A DNA stretch of 64,000 bases from Clostridium sp. CAG:492 (lineage in GTDB: Bacteria; Bacillota; Clostridia; TANB77; CAG-508). Of the stretch, positions 1 to 9,429 are shown one piece after another. Position numbers and translations under genes: made by a program. The notes under the pieces were generated by a model, which worked only from the letters and a program-made list of their open reading frames with translations, did not search any database and was not told where the DNA came from. Numbering within the stretch: the first letter of the stretch is position 1; each line of letters opens with the position of its first letter. The DNA lies in NCBI GenBank assembly GCA_000434335.1, contig FR878223.1, forward strand, positions 1 to 64,000. Reading direction: 5' to 3'.

Positions 1-47
1 ATTGACAACCACACATTAACACACCCAACAAGTTTCCAATTTAGGTC

Positions 48-76
48 TTGTTTTTTTTGAAAAAAAGCTATATAAT
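48..76 (+). promoter_or_regulatory. Sigma-A-type promoter for the gat genes
   Basis: TTGTTT is followed 17 bases later by a perfect TATAAT. It lies about 30 bases before the gatC ribosome binding site (AAAGGAG), so it probably drives gatC and gatA, and possibly gatB. Confidence 0.65.
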
Positions 77-107
77 GTTGAACAAATTCGTAAAAGGAGA
101 TGATACC

Positions 108-395
108 ATGCAAGTTAGTCGTGAACAACTTTTGCACATAGCAAATTTAGCACATCTTAAATTAAAAGATGAAGAGGTTGATACATATTTATTACATTTA
201 CAAGATATATTAAATTTCGCAGAAAAAGTAAATAATGCACCAACAGATGGTTTAGGAGAAACAATAGGTGCAAATGATAAATATAATGTATTCAGAAAAG
301 ATGAAATTGTAGAATTCGGTGATAGAGATGCATTGCTTCAAAATGCTCCTGCACAAGAAAGAGGAATGTTTAAAATACCAAAAGTTATACAATAA
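108..395 (+). CDS. gatC: Aspartyl/glutamyl-tRNA amidotransferase subunit C
   Basis: GatC is the small subunit of the GatCAB complex, which converts Glu-tRNA(Gln) and Asp-tRNA(Asn) into Gln- and Asn-tRNA in the cytosol. It wraps around GatA and stabilises it. The 95-residue product has the usual family length, with the typical opening VSREQLLHIANLAHLKL and an ending rich in polar residues. An in-frame upstream ATG at 48 would add 20 residues, but AAAGGAG sits just before the ATG at 108, so that start is chosen. gatA follows 78 bases later, fitting the common C-A-B order. The call rests on sequence pattern plus context and is secure. Confidence 0.95.
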   Translation: MQVSREQLLHIANLAHLKLKDEEVDTYLLHLQDILNFAEKVNNAPTDGLGETIGANDKYNVFRKDEIVEFGDRDALLQNAPAQERGMFKIPKVIQ

Positions 396-473
396 TTAAA
401 AATGACATTTCATAAGGTTCGAAAATCATCAAATTTATTAATGCAGATGAATTATGCGAAGGGAGGAAATTTA

Positions 474-1943
474 ATGAATATTACAGAACTTACAGTACAT
501 GAACTTCAAGAAAAATTAGCTTCTAAAGAGCTAACAATAACAGAAATAACAAAAGCATATGCAGATAGAATTGCAGAAAAAGAGCCAGATGTACAAGCTT
601 TTGTAACAACTTTAACAGATGAAGCAATAGAGCAATCTAAAGAAATAGAAAAAAAAGTAAACAATGGGGAAATAGAATCAAATTTTGCCGGAATTCCTAT
701 TGGAATAAAAGATAACTTATGCACAAAGGGTATAAAAACAACTTGTAGCTCAAAAATGCTAGAAAACTTTGTTTCACCATATGATGCAACAGTTATCGAA
801 AAATTAAATAATGAAGGTTTAATAAACCTAGGAAAATTAAATATGGATGAATTCGCAATGGGTGGTTCAACAGAAACATCAGCATTTAAGAAAACAAAAA
901 ATCCATGGAATTTAAATACAGTACCAGGTGGTTCATCAGGTGGTTCTGCAGCAGCTGTTGCAGCAGGTATGGTACCTTGGGCTCTTGGTAGCGACACAGG
1001 TGGATCAATCCGCCAACCATCAGCCTTTTGTGGTGTTGTAGGATTAAAACCTACATATGGTTTAGTTTCAAGATATGGTTTAGTAGCATTTGCTTCATCA
1101 TTAGACCAAATAGGACCAATCACAAAAGATGTTTATGATAGTGCAATGCTTTTAAATTTAATAGCAGGACATGATTCAAAAGATACAACATCAATAGAAA
1201 GACCAAAAGTAGATTATACTAAAGCATTAAAAAATGATGTTAAAGGTCTAAAAATTGGTGTTCCAAAAGAATTCTTTGGTGAAGGTATAAATGAAGAAGT
1301 TAAAGCAAAATTACAAGAAGCAATAGAAAAATATAAAGAGCTAGGAGCAGAAGTAGAGGAATTTTCATTAGATGTTGCAGAATATTCACTAGCAACATAC
1401 TACATAATTGCCTGTGCAGAAGCAAGCTCTAACCTAGGTAGATTTGATGGTATCAGATATGGATACAGAACAGAAAACTTTGAAAAATTAAAAGATATAT
1501 ATGTAAATTCAAGAAGCGAAGGATTTGGTCCAGAAGTTAAAAGAAGAATTATTTTAGGAACATATGTATTAAGTTCAGGTTATTATGATGCTTATTACAA
1601 AAAAGCTCAACAAGTTCGTACATTAGTAACAAACGAATTTGAAAAAGCATTCGAAAAATATGATGTTATATTAACTCCAACATCACCAACAGTAGCATTC
1701 GAATTAGGTTCAAAATCAAGCAATCCATTAGAAATGTATTTAGCAGATATCTGTACAGTATCTGTAAACATAGCAGGACTTCCAGGAATATCAATTCCAT
1801 GTGGAGTAGACAGCAAAGGAATGCCAGTAGGAATGCAACTAATAGGAAACAAATTCACAGAAGAAACAATACTAAATGCAGCATACACCTATGAACAAGC
1901 AACAAACTTCAGAAAAAATTACAAACCAGAATTTAAAAAATAG
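474..1943 (+). CDS. gatA: Aspartyl/glutamyl-tRNA amidotransferase subunit A (glutaminase)
   Basis: GatA is the amidase subunit. It releases ammonia from glutamine and channels it to GatB for amidation of misacylated tRNA. The product is 489 residues, the normal length. The amidase-signature catalytic triad is visible: Lys79 in GIPIGIKDN, the cis-Ser154 in the [15 protein letters not shown] loop, and the nucleophile Ser178 in [10 protein letters not shown]. The start at 474 is preceded by GGGAGG; an in-frame ATG at 402 has no good ribosome binding site and would add a 24-residue tail foreign to the family. gatC lies upstream and gatB downstream, separated by a degenerate repeat. Confidence 0.97.
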   Translation: MNITELTVHELQEKLASKELTITEITKAYADRIAEKEPDVQAFVTTLTDEAIEQSKEIEKKVNNGEIESNFAGIPIGIKDNLCTKGIKTTCSSKMLENFVSPYDATVIEKLNNEGLINLGKLNMDEFAMGGSTETSAFKKTKNPWNLNTVPGGSSGGSAAAVAAGMVPWALGSDTGGSIRQPSAFCGVVGLKPTYGLVSRYGLVAFASSLDQIGPITKDVYDSAMLLNLIAGHDSKDTTSIERPKVDYTKALKNDVKGLKIGVPKEFFGEGINEEVKAKLQEAIEKYKELGAEVEEFSLDVAEYSLATYYIIACAEASSNLGRFDGIRYGYRTENFEKLKDIYVNSRSEGFGPEVKRRIILGTYVLSSGYYDAYYKKAQQVRTLVTNEFEKAFEKYDVILTPTSPTVAFELGSKSSNPLEMYLADICTVSVNIAGLPGISIPCGVDSKGMPVGMQLIGNKFTEETILNAAYTYEQATNFRKNYKPEFKK

Positions 1944-1964
1944 ATAAAAGAAAAAAATGGAAAA

Positions 1965-2010
1965 GGGGACGGTTCTAATTTCCCCAAAATGGGAAATTGG
2001 GACAGTCTAT
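1965..2010. repeat. Degenerate GGGGACGGTTCT inverted-repeat element
   Basis: GGGGACGGTTCT is followed by AATTTCCC, a six-base loop and GGGAAATT. The right arm then degrades (GGGACAGTC instead of a full complement). The 12-base core is identical to the core of the larger element near 57.95 kb. It separates gatA from gatB. Confidence 0.6.
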
Positions 2011-2080
2011 AAAAAATTAGTTAAATAAACAACTAAAAATATAACCCTTTTTCCCACTTTGCGTGAAAGGAGCTAATTAT

Positions 2081-3523
2081 ATGTCAAGAAGTGATTATGA
2101 AATAGTAATAGGACTTGAAGTTCATGCAGAGCTTTCTACAAAAACAAAAATCTTTTGTAGTTGTCCTACAGAATTTGGTGGAGAACCAAATACACATTGT
2201 TGTCCAATTTGTATGGCAATGCCTGGTACATTACCTGTATTGAACGAAAAAGTTGTTGAATATGCAGTTAAAGCAGGTTTAGCTACAAATTGCGAAATTT
2301 CAAGAAATAGTAAAAATGATAGAAAAAATTACTTTTATCCAGATCTTCCAAAAGCATATCAAATATCACAATTTGATAAACCTCTTTGTGAACACGGATA
2401 TGTAGAAATTGAAGATGATGAAGGTAATCCTAAAAAAATACGTTTAACTCGTATTCATATTGAAGAAGATGCAGGAAAATTAAATCATAATGAGTTTGGT
2501 GGAGGTAGTTTAGTTGATTTAAACAGAGCTGGTGTACCATTAATCGAGTCTGTATCTGAACCAGATATTCGTTCAGCAGGAGAGGCTGAAAGATATTTAA
2601 GAAAACTTAAATCAATTTTTGAATATATTGAAGTATCTGACTGTAAAATGCAAGAAGGTTCACTTCGTGCAGATGTTAATGTTTCTGTAAGAAAAAAAGG
2701 TGCAACAGAATTTGGAACTCGTACAGAAATGAAAAATATGAACTCATTTAGATCAATAGTAAGAGCTATTGATTATGAAGCAAATAGACAAATTGATGTA
2801 CTAGAAGAAGGTGGGGTAATTGAGCAAACAACTTTAAGATGGGACGATGTATCTGGAAGAACATTTCCAATGAGAAGTAAAGAAGATGCTCAAGATTACA
2901 GATATTTCCCAGATCCAGATTTAGTAGCAATTCGTTTATCTGAAGAATATATTCAAAATATAAAAGATAATTTACCAGAATTACCAGAAAGTAGAAAATC
3001 TAGATATATGTCTGAATATGGATTATCTGAAAAAGATGCAAACTTAATAACAGCTTCAAAATATTTATCTAATTTATTTGAAGGTGCAAAAGAAGTTTGT
3101 GGAAATCCAAAATTGTCAGCAAACTGGATTTTATCAGATATTTCAAGAATATTAAATGAAAAAGAAATGGAACCAGACCAAATTCCATTTACAGCCGAAG
3201 AGCTTGGAAAAACAATTTTACTAATTGAAAAAGGAACAATAAGTTCAGCAATAGCTAAAAAAGTTGTAACAGAATTATTTGAAAGTCCACAAGATCCAGA
3301 AGAAATAATAAAGAAAAATGGATGGATTCAAATTTCTGATGAAGGTGCTATAAAAGAAGTTGTAACACAAGTTTTAGAAGCAAATCCACAATCAATAGCA
3401 GACTATAAAGCTGGAAAAGATAAAGCACTAGGATTTTTAGTAGGACAAGCAATGAAGGCAACAAAGGGAAAAGCAAATCCACAAATGCTTAATAAAATGT
3501 TCTTAGAAGAGCTTAATAAATAA
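2081..3523 (+). CDS. gatB: Aspartyl/glutamyl-tRNA amidotransferase subunit B
   Basis: GatB is the tRNA-binding kinase/amidotransferase subunit. It phosphorylates the misacylated glutamate or aspartate and replaces the phosphate with ammonia from GatA. The 480-residue length is typical. Diagnostic stretches include YEIVIGLEVHAELSTKTKIF at the N-terminus, a cysteine cluster (CSCPTEFGGEPNTHCCPIC) that binds zinc in the family, and a C-terminal YqeY-like tail ending near ALGFLVGQAMKATKGKANP. AAAGGAG precedes the ATG; an in-frame GTG at 2063 overlaps that site and is not favoured. The gene is followed by a clear terminator. Confidence 0.97.
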   Translation: MSRSDYEIVIGLEVHAELSTKTKIFCSCPTEFGGEPNTHCCPICMAMPGTLPVLNEKVVEYAVKAGLATNCEISRNSKNDRKNYFYPDLPKAYQISQFDKPLCEHGYVEIEDDEGNPKKIRLTRIHIEEDAGKLNHNEFGGGSLVDLNRAGVPLIESVSEPDIRSAGEAERYLRKLKSIFEYIEVSDCKMQEGSLRADVNVSVRKKGATEFGTRTEMKNMNSFRSIVRAIDYEANRQIDVLEEGGVIEQTTLRWDDVSGRTFPMRSKEDAQDYRYFPDPDLVAIRLSEEYIQNIKDNLPELPESRKSRYMSEYGLSEKDANLITASKYLSNLFEGAKEVCGNPKLSANWILSDISRILNEKEMEPDQIPFTAEELGKTILLIEKGTISSAIAKKVVTELFESPQDPEEIIKKNGWIQISDEGAIKEVVTQVLEANPQSIADYKAGKDKALGFLVGQAMKATKGKANPQMLNKMFLEELNK

Positions 3524-3627
3524 AGAAAATATGAATTGAATAAAACTTTTGTGTTGACATATCATTGTAAGTATACTATATTTATCTTAAGAGCTATTAA
3601 CTTTGATGTAAATGTATATAACACAAT

Positions 3628-3661
3628 AAAAAAGACTAGGTGGCTAGACCTGGTCTTTTTG
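3628..3661 (+). terminator. Rho-independent terminator after gatB
   Basis: AAAAAGACTAGG and CCTGGTCTTTTT pair (one G-T wobble) around an 8-base loop and end in a T run. The hairpin ends just before the convergent minus-strand gene, so it probably serves gatB. Confidence 0.8.
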
Positions 3662-3664
3662 TTG

Positions 3665-3907
3665 TTATTCCAAATCTTTTTTTATACGACTAAATGCAAG
3701 TGCACAAATAACTGCCGAAACAGCTAAAAATATACTTATACGCAATAAAGTCATTCCAAAATTATATTGGAAAATAATATATGTAAAATGATACATTGAT
3801 AAAATAAAAGCTGAAAGCAATGCTAGAAGTAAACAAACAATAAGCATAAATTTTGTTACTTTTTTTATTTTAGGCTCTATTTTCATTAATTCAGTAATTA
3901 ATTTCAT
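3665..3907 (-). CDS. Small hypothetical membrane protein
   Basis: I do not recognise this 80-residue protein. It has a charged N-terminus (about 20 residues) and two strongly hydrophobic stretches, about residues 21-45 and 50-72. It ends RIKKDLE, consistent with a two-helix inner-membrane protein. The start was chosen because GGAGG lies 8 bases upstream; a longer in-frame reading adds 21 hydrophobic residues without a ribosome binding site and runs back into the terminator hairpin. It lies downstream of the penicillin-binding protein gene on the same strand but is separated from it by a strong terminator. Confidence 0.6.
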   Translation of the reverse strand: MKLITELMKIEPKIKKVTKFMLIVCLLLALLSAFILSMYHFTYIIFQYNFGMTLLRISIFLAVSAVICALAFSRIKKDLE

Positions 3908-3961
3908 AATAATCCTCCATAAATATAATCTTATTAATAACAGATTAACATAAATAAAAAT

Positions 3962-4014
3962 AAAAATCAAAGTTAATTTTTGGAAATAATGTAAAAATTA
4001 ACTTTGATTTTTTT
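3962..4014 (-). terminator. Strong terminator after the penicillin-binding protein gene
   Basis: A perfect 20-bp inverted repeat (3962-3981 with 3993-4012) has an 11-base loop and A/T tails on both sides. Read on the minus strand it directly follows the stop of the penicillin-binding protein gene. Confidence 0.85.
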
Positions 4015-4036
4015 ATAATATTAAAACTAAATTATA

Positions 4037-6298
4037 TTAATGTGATGATGATCCAATATCTTCTTGTAGTGTTACTGTTACAACTGTTCCTTCGTACTTT
4101 TCTGTTCCAGCTATTGGATCTTGACTTACTACTTTTCCGGTTCCTACAGTATTTATGTTTAAGTTCTTTGATTGAAGTGCTGATTTAGCTGCACTATACG
4201 TCATTCCATTTAAGTCTGGAACTGTAGTTTGACTTTTATTTGATATAGTATCATCTGAGTATAATTTTACTATTGCTCCTTCTGTTAAGGATGTTCCTTG
4301 CTTTGGTATTTGTTCTGTTATTATTGCATTGGCACTACACGTAAATGAACATTTTAATCCTTGTGCTTCAAGCAATTTCTTGGCTTCAGAGGCTGTTTTG
4401 TTTCGTACATCGTGTAATGTTATTTTCTTTGTTGATGTTGACGTTGTATTTGTATTTTTTGATGTTGTGTCTTTTGATGGAATTCCTAAGTATGGTAATA
4501 CTTCTGATAGCACTTGTGAAACTACAGGAGCTGCTATATGACCTCCGAAATGATCCTTTCCTTGAGGATTATATAGTGTTAATAAAACAACTAATTGGGG
4601 GTCATCTGATGGGGCAACTGCAACAAATGAAGACACATAACCAGATGTTGAACCTTCTGTTGCCTCTGATGTTCCAGTTTTTCCTGCTATTGAATAACCA
4701 GTTACTTGACCATATTTTCCACCACCATCTGTAACTACAGATTCCATCATACTTAACATTTTTTTAGAAGTTTCGGCAGAAATTACTTGTCTAACTTCTT
4801 TTGTATCTATATTTGTAACTGCTCCAGTATCTGTATTTGTAATGCTTTTTACTATTCTAGGTTGCATTAATTTTCCATTATTTGCAATTGCAGATACGGC
4901 TGTTATCATTTGAATTGGAGTTATTGTAAATCTTTGTCCAAATGATATTGTTGCAAGTTCAACTGGTCCAACAGAACTTTTATCGTGGAAAATACCTGTT
5001 GCTTCTCCAGCTGTTGCTATTCCAGTTTTAGTAAATAATCCAAAAGATTTAAAATACTTATATAATGTATCAACACCAATTTTTTGACCTAATTGTATAA
5101 ATGCAGGGTTACAAGAATTTTGTAAAGCCTGTCGTAAAGATTGATATCCGTGACCTGATCTATTAGCACAATGAATTTCTCTATCTGCAACTTCTTGCAC
5201 TCCAGAGCAAGAAAAAATTGCAGGTGTATCTGTTTCAACTATGTTTTCTTCCACAGCAGCAGATGCTACTACTACTTTAAATACAGATCCTGGTTCATAT
5301 GTATTTGATACTGCTGTATTTCTCCACATTTTTTGTAATGCTTCACTTTGTGCACTTTTTGAAAGTGAATCCCAAGTACTAGAAAGAGATTCATTAGGTT
5401 CAAATGGAGTATTTAGGTTGTAGTTAGGGTATGTTGCCATTGCTAAAATATCTCCAGATGTAGGATTCATTATTATTATATTTCCACCTTCTGCACATTT
5501 ATTGGTTATACAAGCTTGAGCTAAATATTTTTCAGCTATTGTTTGAATATTTATATCTATAGTTAAATTCAAGTTGCTACCGTTTTCAGGAGCATAATAT
5601 TGTGCATCTTCATTAGAAATTAAGTCTTGCGAGGCATCTTGAGTTGTAGTTATTTTTCCTGAAGTACCAGCCAATGTAGAATCCCAATAATATTCAAGAC
5701 CAGTTAACCCTTGATTATCACTTCCACAAAAACCTATTAAGTTAGAGGCCAAACTTGCATAAGGATATGATCTTTTTGTATCTTCATCAATGTTTATTCC
5801 GGAAGATATTTTATTATCTTTTATCCATTGCTCTAATTCTGTTACTTTATCCTTTTCTACTTTTTGAACTATTGTTTCAACAGAATTGTTGCTCGAAATT
5901 TTATCTAATGTTTCTTGATAATCTAATTCAAATAATGTTGAAAACTCTTTGGCAACTTTTTCACGTAATGCTTGTGTATCTTCATCAGTTTTTTTCTTTA
6001 ATTTATCAGGATTTACCGTTATTGTATCAACATCAGCACTTATTGCTAAGGCTGTTCCAGTAGAATCATAAATAGCACCTCTTTTTGCACTAATTATTCT
6101 ACTTGTTGATTGTTGCCTAGTTGCCAGTTCCTTTAAGTAAGATCCTTTTATAAACTGCAAATATCCTATACGAAATACTAATAAAAAGAAAACTATAAAT
6201 ATTATTATCATTAGAATAAATAACCTTTTGGGTTTTGAACTTTTTATTTTTGTATTATTATTATTTTTTATATTTTTTTTTGAATTCTTATTATTCAA
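4037..6298 (-). CDS. Class B penicillin-binding protein with two PASTA domains (FtsI/SpoVD-like)
   Basis: This is a D,D-transpeptidase that cross-links peptidoglycan stems outside the cell. The order is: a Lys/Asn-rich cytoplasmic tail (1-25), one membrane anchor (about 27-46), a PBP dimerisation domain, a transpeptidase domain, and two PASTA domains (about 625-682 and 691-746). All three active-site motifs are present: S338-V-F-K341, S395-C-N397 and K540-T-G-T543. The start codon is TTG with only a weak upstream GATGGTGA. The gene is monocistronic, with its own promoter and terminator and no mra/mur neighbours. Both the vegetative septal enzyme (FtsI/PBP2B) and the spore-cortex SpoVD carry PASTA domains in Firmicutes, so I cannot decide which role applies. 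Confidence 0.93.
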   Translation of the reverse strand: MNNKNSKKNIKNNNNTKIKSSKPKRLFILMIIIFIVFFLLVFRIGYLQFIKGSYLKELATRQQSTSRIISAKRGAIYDSTGTALAISADVDTITVNPDKLKKKTDEDTQALREKVAKEFSTLFELDYQETLDKISSNNSVETIVQKVEKDKVTELEQWIKDNKISSGINIDEDTKRSYPYASLASNLIGFCGSDNQGLTGLEYYWDSTLAGTSGKITTTQDASQDLISNEDAQYYAPENGSNLNLTIDINIQTIAEKYLAQACITNKCAEGGNIIIMNPTSGDILAMATYPNYNLNTPFEPNESLSSTWDSLSKSAQSEALQKMWRNTAVSNTYEPGSVFKVVVASAAVEENIVETDTPAIFSCSGVQEVADREIHCANRSGHGYQSLRQALQNSCNPAFIQLGQKIGVDTLYKYFKSFGLFTKTGIATAGEATGIFHDKSSVGPVELATISFGQRFTITPIQMITAVSAIANNGKLMQPRIVKSITNTDTGAVTNIDTKEVRQVISAETSKKMLSMMESVVTDGGGKYGQVTGYSIAGKTGTSEATEGSTSGYVSSFVAVAPSDDPQLVVLLTLYNPQGKDHFGGHIAAPVVSQVLSEVLPYLGIPSKDTTSKNTNTTSTSTKKITLHDVRNKTASEAKKLLEAQGLKCSFTCSANAIITEQIPKQGTSLTEGAIVKLYSDDTISNKSQTTVPDLNGMTYSAAKSALQSKNLNINTVGTGKVVSQDPIAGTEKYEGTVVTVTLQEDIGSSSH

Positions 6299-6335
6299 AT
6301 TATCACCATCTTCTTTTGCTTTTTCTATGACATTT

Positions 6336-6364
6336 ATTGTATATTAATAGGTAACAAAAATCAA
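6336..6364 (-). promoter_or_regulatory. Promoter for the penicillin-binding protein gene
   Basis: On the minus strand TTGATT is followed after 17 bases by TACAAT, about 35 bases before the TTG start. It is divergent from the comM promoter. Confidence 0.55.
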
Positions 6365-6395
6365 GACGAAATTTAATAAATTCTAAATATATCTA

Positions 6396-6427
6396 TTGAC
6401 ACAATTAAAAAAATTTGCTATTATAAT
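6396..6427 (+). promoter_or_regulatory. Promoter for the comM-dprA-yraN genes
   Basis: Consensus TTGACA is followed by TATTAT at 17-base spacing (an overlapping TATAAT lies at 20). It sits about 50 bases before the comM ribosome binding site. Confidence 0.7.
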
Positions 6428-6479
6428 AAAAATTTTTATTCAAAAAATTTAATTCTAAAAAATTCCAAAGGAGATATTT

Positions 6480-8009
6480 ATGTTATCAATAGTTAAAAGT
6501 ATGACCCTTCACGGTTTAGAAGGTTTTATTGTCGACGTTCAAGTTGATGTTGCTGGAGGTCTACCTTGTTGGGAAATTGTAGGCTTACCAGATGTTAGTA
6601 TAAGAGAGGCGAAAGAGCGAGTTCGAACAGCTATAAAAAATTCTGGGTACGAATTTCCAAGTAGAAGAATTGTAATTAATTTAGCACCAGCTACAATAAA
6701 AAAAGTGGGCTCTGCATTTGATTTACCAATTGCAATTGCCATTTTACTTGCAACAGAAAACATTAATGAATTTGATTTTGAAAATGTCGCTTTTGTAGGA
6801 GAGCTTTCTTTAGATGGAAATGTTCATAGTATTACCGGTATATTACCAATGTGTATTGAAGCGAAAAAATTAGGGATAAAAGAAATAGTTGTTCCAAAAG
6901 AAAATGCAAAAGAGGCTAGCATTGTTGATGGAATTAATGTTATACCAGTAAGTTCATTAAATCAAGTTGTTGCATATTTAAATAAGTCTATAAAAATTAA
7001 TCCAGAAAAATTCAATTCTAATGAATTAATAAAGTCAAATCAAGTTTATAATCTAGATTTTTCCGAAGTAAAAGGTCAAAAAAATATTAAAAGAGCAATA
7101 GAAGTTGCTGCAAGTGGAGGTCATAATTGTATGTTAATTGGGTCTCCAGGGTCTGGTAAAACAATGATGGCAAGAAGAATTCCAACAATTTTACCAAAAC
7201 TAAGTTTTGAAGAGGCTTTAGAAGTAACAAAAATTCACAGTGTTGCAGGAAACATAAGTGAAAATAGTCCGCTAATAATAAATAGGCCATTTAGATTTCC
7301 ACATCATACAATATCCAAAACATCTCTAGTAGGAGGTGGTGCCATTCCAAAGCCAGGAGAAATAAGCTTGGCACATTATGGTGTTTTATTTTTGGATGAA
7401 CTTCCAGAATTTGAAAAATCAACATTAGAAGTTTTAAGAGGTCCATTAGAAGATGGAAAAATAACAATAAGTAGAGTAAATGCAACATTAACATATCCAT
7501 CAAAATTTATGCTCGTAGCCAGTATGAATCCGTGCCCATGTGGATATTATGGCTCAGATAAAGAATGTAGTTGCTCAAATCAAGCAATAAATAAATATCT
7601 AGGAAAAATAAGTGGTCCATTATTAGACAGAATAGATATTCAAGTAGAGGTGAGTAGTGTAAAGTATAAAAATCTTAACTCAAATACACAGGAAGAAACA
7701 TCAGAGCAAATACAAAAAAGGGTAGAAGAAACAAGGAAAATTCAACTTGAAAGATATAAAGAATGCGGAATTTATTCAAACTCAGAGCTAACTCCAAAAC
7801 TAATAGAAAAATATTGCAAATTAGATGAAAAAAGTAAAATAATACTAGAAAAAGCATTTAACAAATTAGGCTTGAGTGCAAGAGCATATGCACGAATATT
7901 AAAAGTTGCACGAACAATTGCAGATATGAACAAAAGCACAAATATACAATCAAGCCATTTATTAGAAGCTATTCAATACAGAAGTTTAGATAAAAAATAC
8001 AGCAGATAA
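6480..8009 (+). CDS. comM: ComM/YifB-family Mg-chelatase-like AAA ATPase
   Basis: This is a cytosolic AAA+ ATPase of the magnesium-chelatase subfamily. Its best studied relative, ComM of naturally competent bacteria, is a hexameric helicase that promotes branch migration during recombination of incoming DNA. At 509 residues it has the family length. An N-terminal Lon-like domain (about 1-170) precedes Walker A GSPGSGKT (221-228) and Walker B LFLDELPEF (about 303-311). These are followed by the NPCPCGYYG cysteine motif and a C-terminal lid ending in RSLDKKY. AAAGGAGA precedes the ATG. Its position directly before dprA, another DNA-uptake gene, supports a recombination role; no other competence gene is seen here. 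Confidence 0.92.
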   Translation: MLSIVKSMTLHGLEGFIVDVQVDVAGGLPCWEIVGLPDVSIREAKERVRTAIKNSGYEFPSRRIVINLAPATIKKVGSAFDLPIAIAILLATENINEFDFENVAFVGELSLDGNVHSITGILPMCIEAKKLGIKEIVVPKENAKEASIVDGINVIPVSSLNQVVAYLNKSIKINPEKFNSNELIKSNQVYNLDFSEVKGQKNIKRAIEVAASGGHNCMLIGSPGSGKTMMARRIPTILPKLSFEEALEVTKIHSVAGNISENSPLIINRPFRFPHHTISKTSLVGGGAIPKPGEISLAHYGVLFLDELPEFEKSTLEVLRGPLEDGKITISRVNATLTYPSKFMLVASMNPCPCGYYGSDKECSCSNQAINKYLGKISGPLLDRIDIQVEVSSVKYKNLNSNTQEETSEQIQKRVEETRKIQLERYKECGIYSNSELTPKLIEKYCKLDEKSKIILEKAFNKLGLSARAYARILKVARTIADMNKSTNIQSSHLLEAIQYRSLDKKYSR

Positions 8010-8126
8010 AATGAATAAAAGCAGTAAATTTAATTTGTAAAGTAGGATATGTGAATATGTATTCAAATATCTAGCATATCTTAAATGAATTGCTATAAAT
8101 GTATTGTGAAAAAGGAGAGCATAAAA

Positions 8127-9026
8127 ATGTTTATTAATAAAAAAATTTATGAATTATATCTAAATAATCCAACATATTCAGATATGTTAAGAAAAATACC
8201 ATCAAGTCCCAAAAAATTATATGCCATAGGAAACATAGGTTTATTAAAAGAAAAGTCAATTTCAATTGTTGGCTCAAGAAATAGTTCTGAATATGGTAGA
8301 AAAATAACAAAAAGTATTACAAAAGATTTAGTTGAAGACAACATTGTTATAGTAAGTGGTATGGCAAGTGGAATTGATTCAGTAGCGCATAAAACTTGTT
8401 TAGAATATGGTGGAAAAACAATTGCTGTACTAGGGAGTGGTTTCAGGCATATTTTTCCAAAAGAAAATGAACAGTTATTTCATCAAATAATTGAAAGTGA
8501 TGGATTAGTAATATCAGAATACCCAATAGATACACCAGTTCAAATGAAAAATTTTCCAAAAAGAAATAGAATAATAAGTGGATTATCTATGGGATTATTG
8601 GTAATTGAAGCTGCATATAGAAGTGGCACAAGTATAACGGCAAAATATGCTAGAATGCAGGGACGAAAAGTGTTTTGCATTCCAAATAGTATTGGAAATA
8701 AAAATAGTTATGGAACAATAAATTTAGTTCAAAATGGAGCAATATTAGTTAAAAATGCACAAGATATTTTAAATGTTTTAGGTGTTGAATATAAAAAAAA
8801 TGGAACAAAAACAAATTTTAAACAATTAGAGCTGTTAGATAATAACAGTAAAAAAATATTTGATTGCATAAGTAACAATGAAGAAATTGATGCAGAAGGA
8901 ATATCAATACAAACCAAGCTAGATATAAGTAAAGTAAACGAATTATTAACTATTTTAGAAATTGATGAAGTAATAAAATCAGTGGGGATTAATAAATTTA
9001 AAATATGTGAGGAGTATTATGAATAA
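8127..9026 (+). CDS. dprA: DNA-processing protein A (DprA/Smf)
   Basis: DprA binds incoming single-stranded DNA in the cytoplasm and loads RecA onto it. The 299-residue product has an N-terminal helical extension. Its Rossmann-like domain contains SIVGSRNSSEYG, VSGMASGIDSVAH and VLGSGFRHIFPKEN, then FPKRNRIISGLS and a C-terminal winged-helix segment (about 235-299). The ATG at 8127 follows AAGGAGAG; an in-frame ATG at 8085 lacks a ribosome binding site and adds Cys-rich residues not typical of the family. The 117 bases after comM hold no further gene. The 3' end overlaps yraN by 8 bases, so the two are translationally coupled. Confidence 0.94.
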   Translation: MFINKKIYELYLNNPTYSDMLRKIPSSPKKLYAIGNIGLLKEKSISIVGSRNSSEYGRKITKSITKDLVEDNIVIVSGMASGIDSVAHKTCLEYGGKTIAVLGSGFRHIFPKENEQLFHQIIESDGLVISEYPIDTPVQMKNFPKRNRIISGLSMGLLVIEAAYRSGTSITAKYARMQGRKVFCIPNSIGNKNSYGTINLVQNGAILVKNAQDILNVLGVEYKKNGTKTNFKQLELLDNNSKKIFDCISNNEEIDAEGISIQTKLDISKVNELLTILEIDEVIKSVGINKFKICEEYYE

Positions 9027-9375
9027 AACCGAATTTGGTAAAATTGGTGAAAAAATCACGTGTAAATATTTAATAAAAAATAATTATAAAATTGTAGATA
9101 AAAACTATTATTATAGAGGAGGAGAAATTGATATAATTGCATTTGACGACATAAGCAAAGAGATAGTTTTTATAGAAGTAAAAACAAGGGCAAATAACAA
9201 TTATGGATTACCATCTGAAGCAGTAAATAAAAGAAAAATTGAAAATATTACTAAGGGAATAAGAAGATATATACACAAAAATAAGCTAGAAAATGCGTTC
9301 ATAAGAGTTGATTTAATAGAGCTTTTTTATAAGGATAAAAAATTTTACATAAATCATATAAAACAAATAATTTAG
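9019..9375 (+). CDS. YraN/UPF0102 family endonuclease-like protein
   Basis: This is a 118-residue protein of the UPF0102 (YraN) family, which has a restriction-endonuclease-like fold and an unsettled cellular role. Visible family features are GKIGEKITCKYL at the N-terminus and GGEIDIIAFD followed by IVFIEVKTRAN. The last two carry the acidic and Lys residues of the PD-(D/E)xK core (Asp in EIDI, Glu and Lys in IEVKT). GTGAGGAG inside the dprA 3' end is its ribosome binding site, so dprA-yraN form a coupled pair as in many bacteria. Membership is confident; function is not. Confidence 0.9.
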   Translation: MNKTEFGKIGEKITCKYLIKNNYKIVDKNYYYRGGEIDIIAFDDISKEIVFIEVKTRANNNYGLPSEAVNKRKIENITKGIRRYIHKNKLENAFIRVDLIELFYKDKKFYINHIKQII

Positions 9376-9377
9376 TA

Positions 9378-9406
9378 TTGTAAAAGATAGATTTTTATTA
9401 TATAAT
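9378..9406 (+). promoter_or_regulatory. Promoter for rsmA
   Basis: TTGTAA and a perfect TATAAT are separated by 17 bases and lie directly after yraN and 24 bases before the rsmA start. Confidence 0.65.
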
Positions 9407-9429
9407 AAAGTAGTATAAAAGGTGGGATT

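Noticed and set aside
1..47. Tail of an upstream gene or a TTGACA promoter at 2-7
   Set aside because: No -10 box lies at the right spacing after it, and too little upstream sequence is available to judge.
506..1123. 205-codon open frame on the minus strand within gatA
   Set aside because: Exact shadow of the gatA coding strand, with no start signals and Pro/Ser-rich nonsense composition.
3536..3727. 63-codon frame after gatB
   Set aside because: It runs through the gatB terminator and into a convergent gene, with no ribosome binding site.
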